The notes: generated by a model from the letters alone, not told the origin. DNA of 64,000 nt from Sinorhizobium alkalisoli (GCF_008932245.1 NZ_CP034910.1:186001-250000); one strand, 5' to 3'; positions 24,701 to 33,299 are shown, counted from the first letter of the stretch. Numbers and translations are program-made.

Positions 24701-26116
24701 ATGCACAAGATCGAGATGACACAAAGCACGCTTGGACGCGAAGCCTATCAGGACTACCCGGCGCTATGGCATCTGGACACTATAGGCGTTCTGCCAGCGC
24801 TCATCGAGGCAGGCGGACAGGACAACACTTATCGGGATGAGCGGAAGACCCGGGTAGCAATCATCGATACCTCAGTTGCAGTCGGTCACCCCTGCTTACG
24901 TGGAGCAGTCAACCGGAAGCTCGCAATCGACTTTTTTTCAAACAGACTCGGAGCATTCCCGTATTACGAGAGTTCGATTCGAGTTGACGACATTGTTTTG
25001 AACGCACGAACCGCAGCAGCAAACGATCTGCCCGAATGCGGCGTATTGCTGAACGAGATCCTTGACCGCCTGTCCCCGAATAGTCTCCCCCTCATCAACG
25101 GTGTTGAGGCAACCGCGTCGCCGGTCTTTTCAACGCACGGCACCGCAATCGCTGGTTTGGTCGCGGGACGCCCAACCATCGTCGAAATCGCAGAGGAGTA
25201 TCTGGGACACGGCGCACGCGACGTTGAATTCCCGCTTCCCTACTCTGGCGTCGACCCGTTCTGCGAAGTCGTGCCGATTTCGACCAACTTCGACACGGAT
25301 CCTGAACAGCTCATTTTCGCATTCCTGTATGCCGAACTGATCGACGCTGACGTCATTTTGTTGCCGCGCAGTATTCCGGATCCGTATCGCACGCTACCTC
25401 AAATCGAGAATGTGGACGTGAAGGGTCATTCGCTCGTAGATCTTGTGTCGGTGTGCGAGATCTCCCCGAGGGAGAAGCTTTTGTGGAGTGAATTGGCCCA
25501 GTTGATCATCAACATCTCGCTGAACAGACCGATCATCTGCGCGGCCGGGAACAATCGGGAGGAACAGCCGATCTATCCGGCAAACCTAGCAACTGAGCAC
25601 AATGGGATCATATCCGTTGGCGCGGCTAACGCCAAAGGCATGATGTCGAGCTATTCGAAGGGCACGAATGCCACGGTCTTCGCACCAAGTAATGACGGCG
25701 AGGCCTACGATCGGGACGAAATACGCCTGGATACGCAAAATGCCCATTACGACCCCACGGGACTTCCGCCGTTAAATGACAATCGGAAATTTTCGCATTT
25801 CGAGATCATCACCACGGACGTCCCCGGCATACACGGCTACTCCTACAGCCCGTTCGCGAGCAATGAACCGAAAACAGGAATGCGTGAATTCGGCTCCTAT
25901 TTCTGCCGTTTTGGCGGCACGTCCGCTGCTTCGGCGCTTGTCGCCGGCTTTGTTTCTCTGGGCTTTTCCCTCGGCAAACTGCAGAAGAGAAGCGACGGCG
26001 TCACAGCCAAAAGCTGGCTGTTGTCAAATACCGTGAAGATTCTGACGGACGAAGGTAGTTTCCTTTTGCCGAGCTGGAATGGAAAGGTCCATTTTCCCGA
26101 CCTCTATGGCCTTTGA
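24701..26116 (+). CDS. Subtilisin-like (S8) serine protease, cytoplasmic
   Basis: A 471-residue S8 family protein. The catalytic triad is visible: Asp56 (VAIIDTSV), His146 (STHGTAIAGLVAG) and Ser408 (FGGTSAASALVAG), with oxyanion Asn284 (CAAGNNRE). There is no signal peptide and no inhibitor-like propeptide, so it should act inside the cell. In RiPP clusters such proteases remove leader peptides, which is the proposed role here. It is third in the plus-strand operon, 3 bases after the PAP2 stop; AAGGAG lies 13 bases before the ATG, and a second ATG (24716) is possible. It converges with the GNAT gene 48 bases away. Confidence 0.85.
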   Translation: MHKIEMTQSTLGREAYQDYPALWHLDTIGVLPALIEAGGQDNTYRDERKTRVAIIDTSVAVGHPCLRGAVNRKLAIDFFSNRLGAFPYYESSIRVDDIVLNARTAAANDLPECGVLLNEILDRLSPNSLPLINGVEATASPVFSTHGTAIAGLVAGRPTIVEIAEEYLGHGARDVEFPLPYSGVDPFCEVVPISTNFDTDPEQLIFAFLYAELIDADVILLPRSIPDPYRTLPQIENVDVKGHSLVDLVSVCEISPREKLLWSELAQLIINISLNRPIICAAGNNREEQPIYPANLATEHNGIISVGAANAKGMMSSYSKGTNATVFAPSNDGEAYDRDEIRLDTQNAHYDPTGLPPLNDNRKFSHFEIITTDVPGIHGYSYSPFASNEPKTGMREFGSYFCRFGGTSAASALVAGFVSLGFSLGKLQKRSDGVTAKSWLLSNTVKILTDEGSFLLPSWNGKVHFPDLYGL

Positions 26117-26164
26117 TTCGTTGGCATCATCGCCGGCCGATCCGGCTCATCGAAACTCGTTGAG

Positions 26165-26647
26165 TCAAGCAGTAGAGCTCACCGGTAAACTGAGTACGAG
26201 GAGGTCTCCAGACATTTCTACTAGGCTTGCGCCGAACCGACTGTAGAGGGCCCTGGCGGCATGGTTGTCGCGTGAGACGACAAGATTGAGGCAATCCACT
26301 TTCCGCTCGCGCAGCACCGCCAGAATCCTGCGCATGATGACATCGCCGAGCCCCCGGCCCCGGCTTGAGGTAACGACGTAGATATCGAGAAGCATCGGCG
26401 CGGGAGACGCTACCAGTGAGACCCAGTAGTAGCCGAGGACACGGTTTTGCTGTTCCAACACCTCGATGTGATGCGCATCCGGACTGCGGATCGCCTTGGC
26501 AGTCCGATCCGCCATAACGGCGCCTTCCTCGAGAGTGGCGGCACGCCCTTTTGTGATGCCGAATGTCTCCAGCTGTGCCTCCGCGATCATGGATAGATCT
26601 TCCTCAATCGCGGGGCGCCAACTGAGATCAGCGAGGATGTCAGGCAC
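26165..26647 (-). CDS. GNAT-family N-acetyltransferase
   Basis: A 160-residue GNAT domain. Motif A is VVTSSRGRGLGDVIM (acetyl-CoA pyrophosphate loop RGRGLG), preceded by the beta-4 strand (PMLLDIYVV) and followed by motif B (NHAARALYSRFGA). It starts with GTG at 26647, overlapping the stop of the cupin gene by 8 bases, so it is translationally coupled as the last gene of the RiPP operon. It could acetylate the modified peptide or serve self-immunity; the substrate is not readable from sequence. Confidence 0.85.
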   Translation of the reverse strand: MPDILADLSWRPAIEEDLSMIAEAQLETFGITKGRAATLEEGAVMADRTAKAIRSPDAHHIEVLEQQNRVLGYYWVSLVASPAPMLLDIYVVTSSRGRGLGDVIMRRILAVLRERKVDCLNLVVSRDNHAARALYSRFGASLVEMSGDLLVLSLPVSSTA

Positions 26648-27827
26648 GGCAGAGCAAGCCTTCCTCGACCAATGTTTGCGCTACAGCGAGGCCCGTCTCC
26701 TCGTCCAAGCCCATCTTCTCGGCAAGATCAGCGGGTGTCACGGTTGGTTTCTCGGCCAACCACTGCAAGCCATTCCGCTGGTTAGCCGGGAATGACGCCG
26801 TCTTTTCGCCAATAACGAGATAGGCTCGGTTATCGCGTTGCGCGATTTGCAAATGACTGCCCGCCACCTTTTTGAGCTTGTCGTGGAAACCCAAGCAAGC
26901 GCCGCGCTCGACAATTTCGCGAAGCCGCCCGGGGGCAGGCAGCACGTCTTCATCACCATGGGACGAAACCATGATCCGGGCGATTGTAGAGAGGGCCTTC
27001 TCGTTGGCCAATTGCTTCATGGCCTTGCACACGGATCGTACCTGCATTGGGAGATCACACGACATGGCAGACGGCAGAACCGGCTCTCGGAGGATGCTGT
27101 CTGGAGGCAGTATCTGCTGCAATGCAGAGTGAACAATGTCGATCCAGCGATAGGACGAAACGCCAAGCGCGACGTGAACCGAGTAGGCAATTGAGACTGG
27201 TGCATGAATTTCGCCGCGCGGCAAGTAAAGGCAATCGCCGGGGCTCAGTTCGGCTAATTGCGTCATTGCGCCGACCGGATCCACTCCCGGACGAAAACGT
27301 TCACCCCCGAGCGGGCGCGGATTGTTCATGTTGGCGAAGAGGGGCCAACGTTTGGAGCCGGCAATCTGCAGCACAAAGAGGTCATGCGTGTCCCAGTGCG
27401 GCGGAGTGCTTTGGTTGTCGGGTGGCGTCAGGTAGACATTGGCCTGAACGGGGCAGCCAAACAGCTTCTCTGCGGCAACTCGCAGCCGATTGAGGCCGGG
27501 TAGCCAGTAATGCGCAGCCCGCAGGATGATCGTCACGCCTTTCCCATGTAGATCGTAGACGCGTCGTGGCGATACCAGCCCGTTTTCGCAATACGCGCTC
27601 TTGTCCAGCGGTTTCTGATCATGCGCCATATCGAAATTGCCAAGCGGCAGCCGCGTATTGGAAATCACATTTTCCAGTTCGGAAAGGGTTACGCAGCCGT
27701 TGAATGTGCCGGAACCGCGGCCGGTTACAAGGTGAGTGCACCTATTCCAGTTCTCCGTCCAGAACGTCTCCAGTGGCGTGTCGCCAAGGAGCAAGGACGC
27801 AAGCGCATGTTGGTTTAACTGGTCCAT
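26640..27827 (-). CDS. JmjC/cupin-4 Fe(II)/2-oxoglutarate oxygenase, ROXA-like
   Basis: A 395-residue protein of the cupin_4/JmjC class (as in YcfD/RoxA, MINA53, NO66). The metal triad is His144-x-Asp146 (TPPHWDTHDLFVLQI) and His208 (LPRGEIHAPVSI). The jelly-roll core spans about 95-230, and the C-terminal region ends in a winged-helix-like module (PTVTPADLAEKMGLDEET). The family hydroxylates side chains of proteins, so hydroxylation of the precursor core is a strong candidate. Start ATG at 27827 with AAGGAG upstream, 3 bases after the radical SAM stop. It overlaps the GNAT gene. Confidence 0.85.
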   Translation of the reverse strand: MDQLNQHALASLLLGDTPLETFWTENWNRCTHLVTGRGSGTFNGCVTLSELENVISNTRLPLGNFDMAHDQKPLDKSAYCENGLVSPRRVYDLHGKGVTIILRAAHYWLPGLNRLRVAAEKLFGCPVQANVYLTPPDNQSTPPHWDTHDLFVLQIAGSKRWPLFANMNNPRPLGGERFRPGVDPVGAMTQLAELSPGDCLYLPRGEIHAPVSIAYSVHVALGVSSYRWIDIVHSALQQILPPDSILREPVLPSAMSCDLPMQVRSVCKAMKQLANEKALSTIARIMVSSHGDEDVLPAPGRLREIVERGACLGFHDKLKKVAGSHLQIAQRDNRAYLVIGEKTASFPANQRNGLQWLAEKPTVTPADLAEKMGLDEETGLAVAQTLVEEGLLCRA

Positions 27828-27830
27828 ATT

Positions 27831-29228
27831 TCATACTCCTTCCTCACTGCATTCCAGTTCTTCCAGGGAATCGACCAGCTTGCTTAGGGCATGGGCCACC
27901 AGCAGGCGATCGGGCATATTGTGCTTGAAGGACGGACAGGCCGCCTGCCCCTCGTTCCAGCTCTTGGGACAGGCGCCTCCGCAAACGGGCAGCATCGGAC
28001 ATTTCGAACAGCCATAACTGCCGTCGGCTACGTCTGCGTTGAAGACTCCGAACCGGTTGACCGATCGGTTCACGTCATCGTGCTGCAAGGTTCCGATTCG
28101 GTGACGGTTCGGTGAGCCATAGGCATCGACATAAGGAGTTTCGGTGCAGTTAAAGATATTTCCATAGGCATCGATGACTTCGCTATCGGGCTGAACAGCC
28201 ATGCAGACGATTTTCTTTCTTGTCGGCAAAAGCCCCATGGAGAAGCCGCGGGACATTGCATAGACGGTCCAATCAAGCTCGTTTCGGGCATAGGTCTCCG
28301 GTGCCAGCGCTAGGTCCGAGGCTGCGTTGCCCCAGTCGTGGATGGGTGCGAAATAGACATTGATCCGGCCCGCGAGGCCGGCGTCGGCAAGGACGTCGAT
28401 CAGTTGCTCGACGCTGTGGGCGTTGCGCGCATCGACGTTGCAGCGGATCCTCAGCGCCAGCGGCAAATCCGGCTGACGAGCGACATCGATGAGATTGGCA
28501 AGAATCCGATCGAACGACGGCCCGCCGGTCTTGAAGAACCGGCGCGCGTCATGCTCTCGCGCCGGTCCGTCGAGCGTGATTTCGGCGCTTTGTACATTGT
28601 GCTCGGTGGCAAGTTCACGGGCCGTCGCAACATCAAGCTTGACGCCGTTCGTGACGATATGGGCGGAATAGTCGGCGCCGTGACGGGATGCGATCTCTTT
28701 CAGGCAGGGGCTTAAGGCGCGAAGCGAGGCAAGGCCAGCAAGGGGTTCTGCGCCGAACCAGCCGACATGAAGGAGGTCATAGCGCCTGTTCCTGAGTTTC
28801 CGCTCGATACGCTCGAGAATACGTTTCTGATTCGCCTCATCGAGCCGCCGCCGCGAATGCGTCTGACCGCAGTAAGTACAGCCGAGCTGGCAGAAGGCCG
28901 AGGGCTGGATGACCTGATAGAGGCGGGTCGTTTTTGAAATGGCAGCATCGTTCTCCCTCAAGACCTCGGCGAGCTCGCCCGTCCTGTCACCGACCAGCAG
29001 ATTCGCCTCTATAAGGCGCTCTATCGCAGGGGCCGGAACTCTGCTGAACCTACCCTTACACAAGTCTTCCCAGAGTGTGGCGTCGAACCTGAAAATCCTG
29101 CCTGACCGGGTGGCGAGCACCAGCCGATGCACGCGTTCGCTTCCACGTTCGACAAATGCTTCGCTGGCGACGACGTATCGCGAGAGGGCAAGGCCCGGCT
29201 GATCGCTTTGCGCGGAATGGACAGTCAT
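27831..29228 (-). CDS. Radical SAM/SPASM peptide maturase
   Basis: A 465-residue enzyme. Residues 1-105 precede the radical SAM core and may form a leader-recognition region. The [4Fe-4S] motif is Cys113-x3-Cys117-x2-Cys120 (FCQLGCTYCGQ). GWFGAEPL replaces the usual GGEP-type motif. A C-terminal SPASM domain has Cys in IVCMAVQ, GNIFNCTE, CSKCPMLPVCGGACPK and AACPSF, enough for auxiliary clusters. SPASM enzymes install C-C or C-S crosslinks in ribosomal peptides. I chose ATG 29228 (GGAGG upstream) over a longer frame to 29345. It follows the precursor gene by 164 bases and directly precedes the oxygenase. Confidence 0.88.
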   Translation of the reverse strand: MTVHSAQSDQPGLALSRYVVASEAFVERGSERVHRLVLATRSGRIFRFDATLWEDLCKGRFSRVPAPAIERLIEANLLVGDRTGELAEVLRENDAAISKTTRLYQVIQPSAFCQLGCTYCGQTHSRRRLDEANQKRILERIERKLRNRRYDLLHVGWFGAEPLAGLASLRALSPCLKEIASRHGADYSAHIVTNGVKLDVATARELATEHNVQSAEITLDGPAREHDARRFFKTGGPSFDRILANLIDVARQPDLPLALRIRCNVDARNAHSVEQLIDVLADAGLAGRINVYFAPIHDWGNAASDLALAPETYARNELDWTVYAMSRGFSMGLLPTRKKIVCMAVQPDSEVIDAYGNIFNCTETPYVDAYGSPNRHRIGTLQHDDVNRSVNRFGVFNADVADGSYGCSKCPMLPVCGGACPKSWNEGQAACPSFKHNMPDRLLVAHALSKLVDSLEELECSEEGV

Positions 29229-29340
29229 CACATCCTCCGATGTCTCGGCATCGGCCTTTCCGGGCCTGCCGCATACTCGACGGATCGAAACGATCGGGCC
29301 CTCAGACAGGAAAATCCAATCGTCCCGATGGTTCAGGGAG

Positions 29341-29368
29341 CCCACCGCCCGGGAGGCAAGGCGGTGGG
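29341..29368 (-). promoter_or_regulatory. Intercistronic hairpin between precursor and maturase genes
   Basis: CCCACCGCC and GGCGGTGGG form a perfect 9-bp stem around a 10-base loop. No T-run follows on the minus strand, so it is not a classical terminator. It could stabilise the short precursor transcript or cause partial termination so that precursor is made in excess over enzyme. Confidence 0.65.
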
Positions 29369-29392
29369 AGTGCAGCCGTTAAACGGGCTGCG

Positions 29393-29710
29393 TTAGCGGA
29401 TCGCGCCGCGCAAGGCGTTGATCAGGGCAAGCCCCTTCTCTGCGTCGGAGCCGATATCCGGAGCGCCACAGACGTTATTCTTGTCGAAAAAGGCCCGGGC
29501 GCTTTCCAGCGAGGCAATCCCGCCGACCTCGGGGGTCGCGCAAACGTTGTTCTTGTCGAAGAACGCACGTGTGGCTTCCGCTGCACCGGCGACCTCGGCA
29601 AGCTCATAGGGACCCATCGAATCGACACGGGTAAGGGCGGCACCGATCTCGATATTGGCCTTTTTTAGCAGGGCGCGGACACGTTCTTTCTTTTCGGTTT
29701 CAACTGGCAT
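29393..29710 (-). CDS. Candidate RiPP precursor peptide with two tandem core repeats
   Basis: A 105-residue peptide starting with ATG at 29710 (AGAGGAG upstream). Residues 1-47 form a charged, helical leader-like part (METEKKERVRALLKK-like start, MGPYELAEVAG). Residues 48-71 and 72-95 are two copies of a 24-residue unit: RAFFDKNNVCATPEVGG then IASLESA, and RAFFDKNNVCGAPDIGS then DAEKGLA. RAFFDKNNVC is identical in both. A hydrophobic tail ends in GAIR. There is no known fold. Position at the head of an operon with a radical SAM/SPASM enzyme, oxygenase and acetyltransferase makes it the likely substrate. Which residues are modified is unknown; the Phe-Phe-Asp-Lys and Cys positions are the obvious candidates. 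Confidence 0.8.
   Translation of the reverse strand: MPVETEKKERVRALLKKANIEIGAALTRVDSMGPYELAEVAGAAEATRAFFDKNNVCATPEVGGIASLESARAFFDKNNVCGAPDIGSDAEKGLALINALRGAIR
29426..29497 (-). repeat. Precursor core repeat 2 (24 codons)
   Basis: Encodes residues 72-95, RAFFDKNNVCGAPDIGS onward. It is a direct tandem copy of the unit at 29498-29569 with exactly 24-codon spacing; ten consecutive residues are identical. Confidence 0.85.
29498..29569 (-). repeat. Precursor core repeat 1 (24 codons)
   Basis: Encodes residues 48-71, RAFFDKNNVCATPEVGG onward. Synonymous differences from repeat 2 (for example in the Phe, Lys and Asn codons) show the duplication is not recent and that the peptide sequence has been conserved. 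Confidence 0.85.
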
Positions 29711-29734
29711 GATCTTTCTCCTCTTCCTTTTGTC

Positions 29735-29753
29735 CTCACCGAACGAGGGTGAG
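29735..29753 (-). promoter_or_regulatory. 5' leader hairpin upstream of the precursor gene
   Basis: CTCACC and GGTGAG pair around a 7-base loop, 25 bases upstream of the precursor ATG. Weak (6 bp) but close to the start, so it may affect mRNA stability or translation. A TATAAC-like -10 element lies further upstream near 29780. Confidence 0.4.
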
Positions 29754-30600
29754 CGGGAGGGACCATGCGACAGCCAGTGTTATAGCGCCGACAGTCGAGC
29801 GTTAGCCCTGCGTCATTTTCAGAACTTTTCTTGGCGACGCCTATTAGGACGCAAAAGATCTGGCGTTGCGCACCTGAGAACAGCGGTCAGTTCGGTCGCT
29901 CCGGGCCACTGCGTTTTCCCCGGCGCTCAACAAGGGTACATGGCAGCTAGGTTGGAAGACCGAGTTCGATCTCTACGCTTGGGACTTTGCCGACCGCGTG
30001 CTCACCGTTGCCCAAGGGGCCGGAGCAAGAATGAAGCCGAAAGATCCACTTGCAAGACGGCTGGTGTCAGGAGTCCACCTCCACCGTTGGCTCGCGATCC
30101 GGCAAGTACTCCAAAGGGCAGCAATCTGCCACCCGCGATAGGTTTGATCCACGCCGGCGCGTTGTTTGTATTTGGATGCAGTGCCGGAGACGATCGAAGC
30201 TTTGCATCGATCCACGGGAAACGGGATGAATTTCGCCAGCTGCTGCAGCCCACGGACGGATCCGGCAGAGAGCGGCATGCCATCCGCGCTCCGCAGGCGG
30301 AAAGTCACCTGCCCCGTAGACAGCGCTCAAGCTCCGATGAGCATGAGCACACTCAGGATCGCTAATTCGAGGGCAGGTGCGGTCCGACCGCACGATCGAG
30401 CACTCACACCATGCCAGGCACGAAATCCGTCCGAGGGGGGCAAATTGCGGTATTCCGCTGCCCGAGGCGATGCAGCAGTCGTTGCACAAGCTGGTCACGC
30501 AGGCGGCGAGCACGTAATAGGGCAGAGTGGCGAGGCTAATCGTCTAAGTCGCCGGAACGCGACGCAGAAGCCCTACGTAAGCGATCGTTTCATCGCACCC
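29754..30600. other. Spacer of about 850 bases upstream of the RiPP operon
   Basis: Contains the presumed promoter of the precursor operon near its left end. The rest holds only short open frames on both strands (for example 29973-30308 minus) with no recognisable family and mixed codon use. Probably decayed mobile-element or old coding DNA; I see no RNA gene in it. Confidence 0.4.
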
Positions 30601-31116
30601 CCTGCGCACCACGGCGCCATTCTTCTGCTCGACAAAGGCCTGGTCGTTCTTGCGGTAGGGGCGGCAGCGCGTGAAGACGATGTTGGCGGCGTCACAATAG
30701 GCCTTCAGCGTCTCGTTCATGAAGACCGTGTCGTTGTCCGTATCCAGGCCGAGAAGCGCGAAGGGCAGTTGCTTGCGCAATTCTGTGAGGACACTGCTCA
30801 ATAGCGTCTGCTCGCGAACCAGCAGCGGCGCACATTCCGTCCAGCCGGTCGCGATGTCGGTGAGCACAAGGGTTTGGATGAAGCTGCCGCGAGCCGAAGG
30901 GCCGCAATGGGCGACGAGATCCGCCTCAACGAAGCCTGGCGCCGGATCGTCCCAATCCGCCGACGTCCTAATGGGAATGCTCCGTCGCAGGGCGTGCGCC
31001 GCCGGCCGCCGTCGTGAACGTCCCAAACCCTCTCGGATCGGTCCCAACGTCCTGTCGATCGTGGCCGCGCTCATCGCCAGCAATTTGCCACGGACCTCAA
31101 GCGCGAGGGTTTTCAT
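30601..31116 (-). pseudogene. Truncated DDE/integrase-core transposase
   Basis: The frame encodes an rve-like integrase core: GFVEADLVAHCG (first Asp), LTDIATGWTECAP, ALLGLDTDNDTVFMNETL (second Asp) and YRKNDQAFVEQKNGAVVRR (Glu). As I recall, this matches large rhizobial IS transposases of the ISNCY/IS481-like group. The N-terminal DNA-binding half is missing; homology begins near MKTLALEVRGKLL at 31116. The protein breaks off after the last catalytic block at 30601, where unrelated sequence follows. It is a remnant bordering the RiPP region. Confidence 0.7.
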
Positions 31117-31316
31117 GGCAAATCTCCCGTTTGATTGACCGCCCCAGGCGAACGCCGGGAGCAGCCCGCAAAATCCTACGCCTGCATCGTGTGGCGAACA
31201 ACACAAAGCGTCCGAAGTATCGAAGATACGACCCCGCGATTTCGCCAGACGGCAGCTTTTTTGGGAAGGGTCACGGCCGCCAACCCAAGCGACACGGCCT
31301 CTTTCACCATAGACGA

Positions 31317-32108
31317 CTAGGATTTCCATGCCTTTATGATAAGCGACGGCATGTCGAACTCGATCTTGCCGCCATTGATCACAAAGGGCCTGAGCGCCGT
31401 CTCCGACTCCTTCAGAAGCACCTCGAACTGTTGGTCAGTCAGCACGCCACCGAGCGTCCACACGCAAGCGCGTTCCGTCGACACCAGCGCATCGATCGAT
31501 TTGAAGCGGACTTTTCCGTTGCGTTGCACGATCTCCGCTCCCATAAGACCCGCTTGCCTGCAGATTTCTTGCAGCCGCCCAACATCGCCGAGACTGAAGG
31601 GTGCGCGGAAGGCGTCTCCCACCGCCTTCCCGAACAGCCGATCGAGCAACAGGGCAAAGGCGTGGTAACCCGGCGAGTTCTCAACCGCATGGCACACGGC
31701 GACCGCCAACCGCCCGCCCGGCCTCAGGACTCGCATCATCTCGGCGAGTGCCTTCGACTTGTCCTCGAAGAACATGAAGCCGAACTGGCTCACGACGACG
31801 TCGAAGCCATTGTCCGGAAAAGGCAGCGCCTCGGCTTTTCCTTCCAGCCATTCGATCTGTCCGGGCTTACGACGCGCAACCGCCAGCATGTCCGGATTGG
31901 CATCAAGCCCGACCACGGAACCCGATGGGCCGGCGATCGCCGCTGCGGCGAGCGCAAGAGCGCCGGTGCCGCAGGCCACGTCAAGCACCCGATCGCCCTT
32001 TTGCACCGCGGCTTCGGCGGCGACGACCGGTCCCCATTGGACGAACAGCGCCGGTACGAAATGGGCATCGTAGATCTCGGCCGGACTGCGCTCTTCCTCA
32101 AGCGTCAT
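31317..32108 (-). CDS. Class I SAM-dependent methyltransferase (UbiE-like)
   Basis: A 263-residue Rossmann methyltransferase. Motif I is VLDVACGTGALALAAA, the acidic post-I residue is in VVGLDANPDML, and GFDVVVSQFGFMFF and MMRVLRPGGRLAV follow, as in ubiquinone/menaquinone-type enzymes. The substrate is not evident. Two ATGs (32111, 32108) follow AGAAGGACA; I prefer the second for spacing. It is divergently arranged with an AraC regulator, which probably controls it. Confidence 0.85.
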   Translation of the reverse strand: MTLEEERSPAEIYDAHFVPALFVQWGPVVAAEAAVQKGDRVLDVACGTGALALAAAAIAGPSGSVVGLDANPDMLAVARRKPGQIEWLEGKAEALPFPDNGFDVVVSQFGFMFFEDKSKALAEMMRVLRPGGRLAVAVCHAVENSPGYHAFALLLDRLFGKAVGDAFRAPFSLGDVGRLQEICRQAGLMGAEIVQRNGKVRFKSIDALVSTERACVWTLGGVLTDQQFEVLLKESETALRPFVINGGKIEFDMPSLIIKAWKS

Positions 32109-32186
32109 CATTGTCCTTCTCCGCCCTCGTCTTCCATCTCCGGCACATTCGGTAGATATGCCAGCGCACACAGGCTATGCTGCGGA

Positions 32187-33299
32187 ATGGCGCAGGCCCA
32201 TGACCATACGTCTTTGTCGCTTGTCGCATCGTCCATGGTGCGTGATGCGGGGCGGTCGATCGACGCTTCGGCCACGATGCAGCCGCCCGCCGCATGCGCG
32301 ACGCGGGGCACGGATCCGCTTTCCGATGTCCTGCGCGCCGTCAGGCTGACGGGGGCGCTCTTTTTCCTGGTGGATGCGTCTTTTCCTTGGGGCGTAGAGG
32401 TGCCGCGTGCGGAAGCGTTCTCCTCCATCGTCCTACCGCGCGCGCAACATATCGTCTCGTACCACATTATCCTGAAGGGCGCGGGCTGGGCCAGCATCCG
32501 CGGCGTCGCATCCACCTGGTTCGAGGCGGGCGATGTGCTGGTGCTTCCGCATGGCGATCCTTATTCGATGCTCAGCGAACCCGGCCAGCCGCCGGAATTC
32601 GACGTCGAAGCGACGATGCACTTTCTCCGAGACATGGCGGGGGGCAGGCTGCCGTTCGTGACCAGGGAAGGCGGCGGCGGCGAGCCTCGCAGCGAATTTG
32701 TCTGCGGTTTCCTCGGATGCGACATGCAGCCGTTCAATCCCGTGCTCTCCACTCTGCCGCCCCTCTTGCAGATCAAGCGGCCTTGCAATGGGAGCGAGGA
32801 TCTCTTGAGCCGCCTCATCGATCTGACGCTTGCCGAGGCGCGTCGGCCGCGACTCGGCGGCGAGTCCATCCGGCTGAGATTGAGCGAACTGGTTTTCGTC
32901 GAGGTGATGCGCCGGTACTTGGAGACCCTGCCAGCCCACGAGACGGGCTGGCTTTCAGGTTTGCGCGACCCTTGGATCGGCAAGGTTCTGGTGATGCTCC
33001 ACGAGCAACCCGCGTATCCGTGGACGCTCAACGAACTAGCGAGCCGTACCTGCATGTCGCGCGCAGCGCTGGCGGCACGCTTCACCCATCTCGTCGGCCA
33101 CGCGCCGATGCAGTATCTGACGCTCTGGCGTATGCAGATCGCCGCGCGCCTTCTTGCCGACAGCTCGATGAAGGTGGCAGCGGTGGGCCGTGAAATCGGC
33201 TACGAATCCGAAGCGGCCTTCAGCCGGGCGTTCAAGAGGACCGTGGGCATCTCACCCGCCGCATCGCGGGGAAATGCCGCTGCATCCCGCCGCGCCTGA
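32187..33299 (+). CDS. AraC-family regulator with cupin sensor domain
   Basis: The N-terminal cupin_6 domain (DPLSDVLRAVRLTGALFF to about residue 200) has the usual YHIILKGAGWA and LPHGDPYSM segments. The C-terminal AraC domain has two helix-turn-helix units (WTLNELASRTCMSRAALAA and VAAVGREIGYESEAAFSRAF) followed by GISPA. The start is uncertain: ATGs at 32187, 32235 and 32277 are all in frame, none with a strong RBS. It is divergent from the methyltransferase gene and likely regulates it and itself. Effector unknown. Confidence 0.85.
   Translation: MAQAHDHTSLSLVASSMVRDAGRSIDASATMQPPAACATRGTDPLSDVLRAVRLTGALFFLVDASFPWGVEVPRAEAFSSIVLPRAQHIVSYHIILKGAGWASIRGVASTWFEAGDVLVLPHGDPYSMLSEPGQPPEFDVEATMHFLRDMAGGRLPFVTREGGGGEPRSEFVCGFLGCDMQPFNPVLSTLPPLLQIKRPCNGSEDLLSRLIDLTLAEARRPRLGGESIRLRLSELVFVEVMRRYLETLPAHETGWLSGLRDPWIGKVLVMLHEQPAYPWTLNELASRTCMSRAALAARFTHLVGHAPMQYLTLWRMQIAARLLADSSMKVAAVGREIGYESEAAFSRAFKRTVGISPAASRGNAAASRRA

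Noticed and set aside
29341..29368. Hairpin as a full rho-independent terminator
   Set aside because: The stem is strong but no T-run follows on the transcribed strand, so full termination is unlikely.
29655..30365. Plus-strand frame starting opposite the precursor gene
   Set aside because: Begins in the antisense of the precursor and shows no domain or RBS.
31014..32186. Upstream extension of the AraC regulator frame (to 31014)
   Set aside because: Runs through the antisense of the methyltransferase gene; the cupin domain begins only after 32187.
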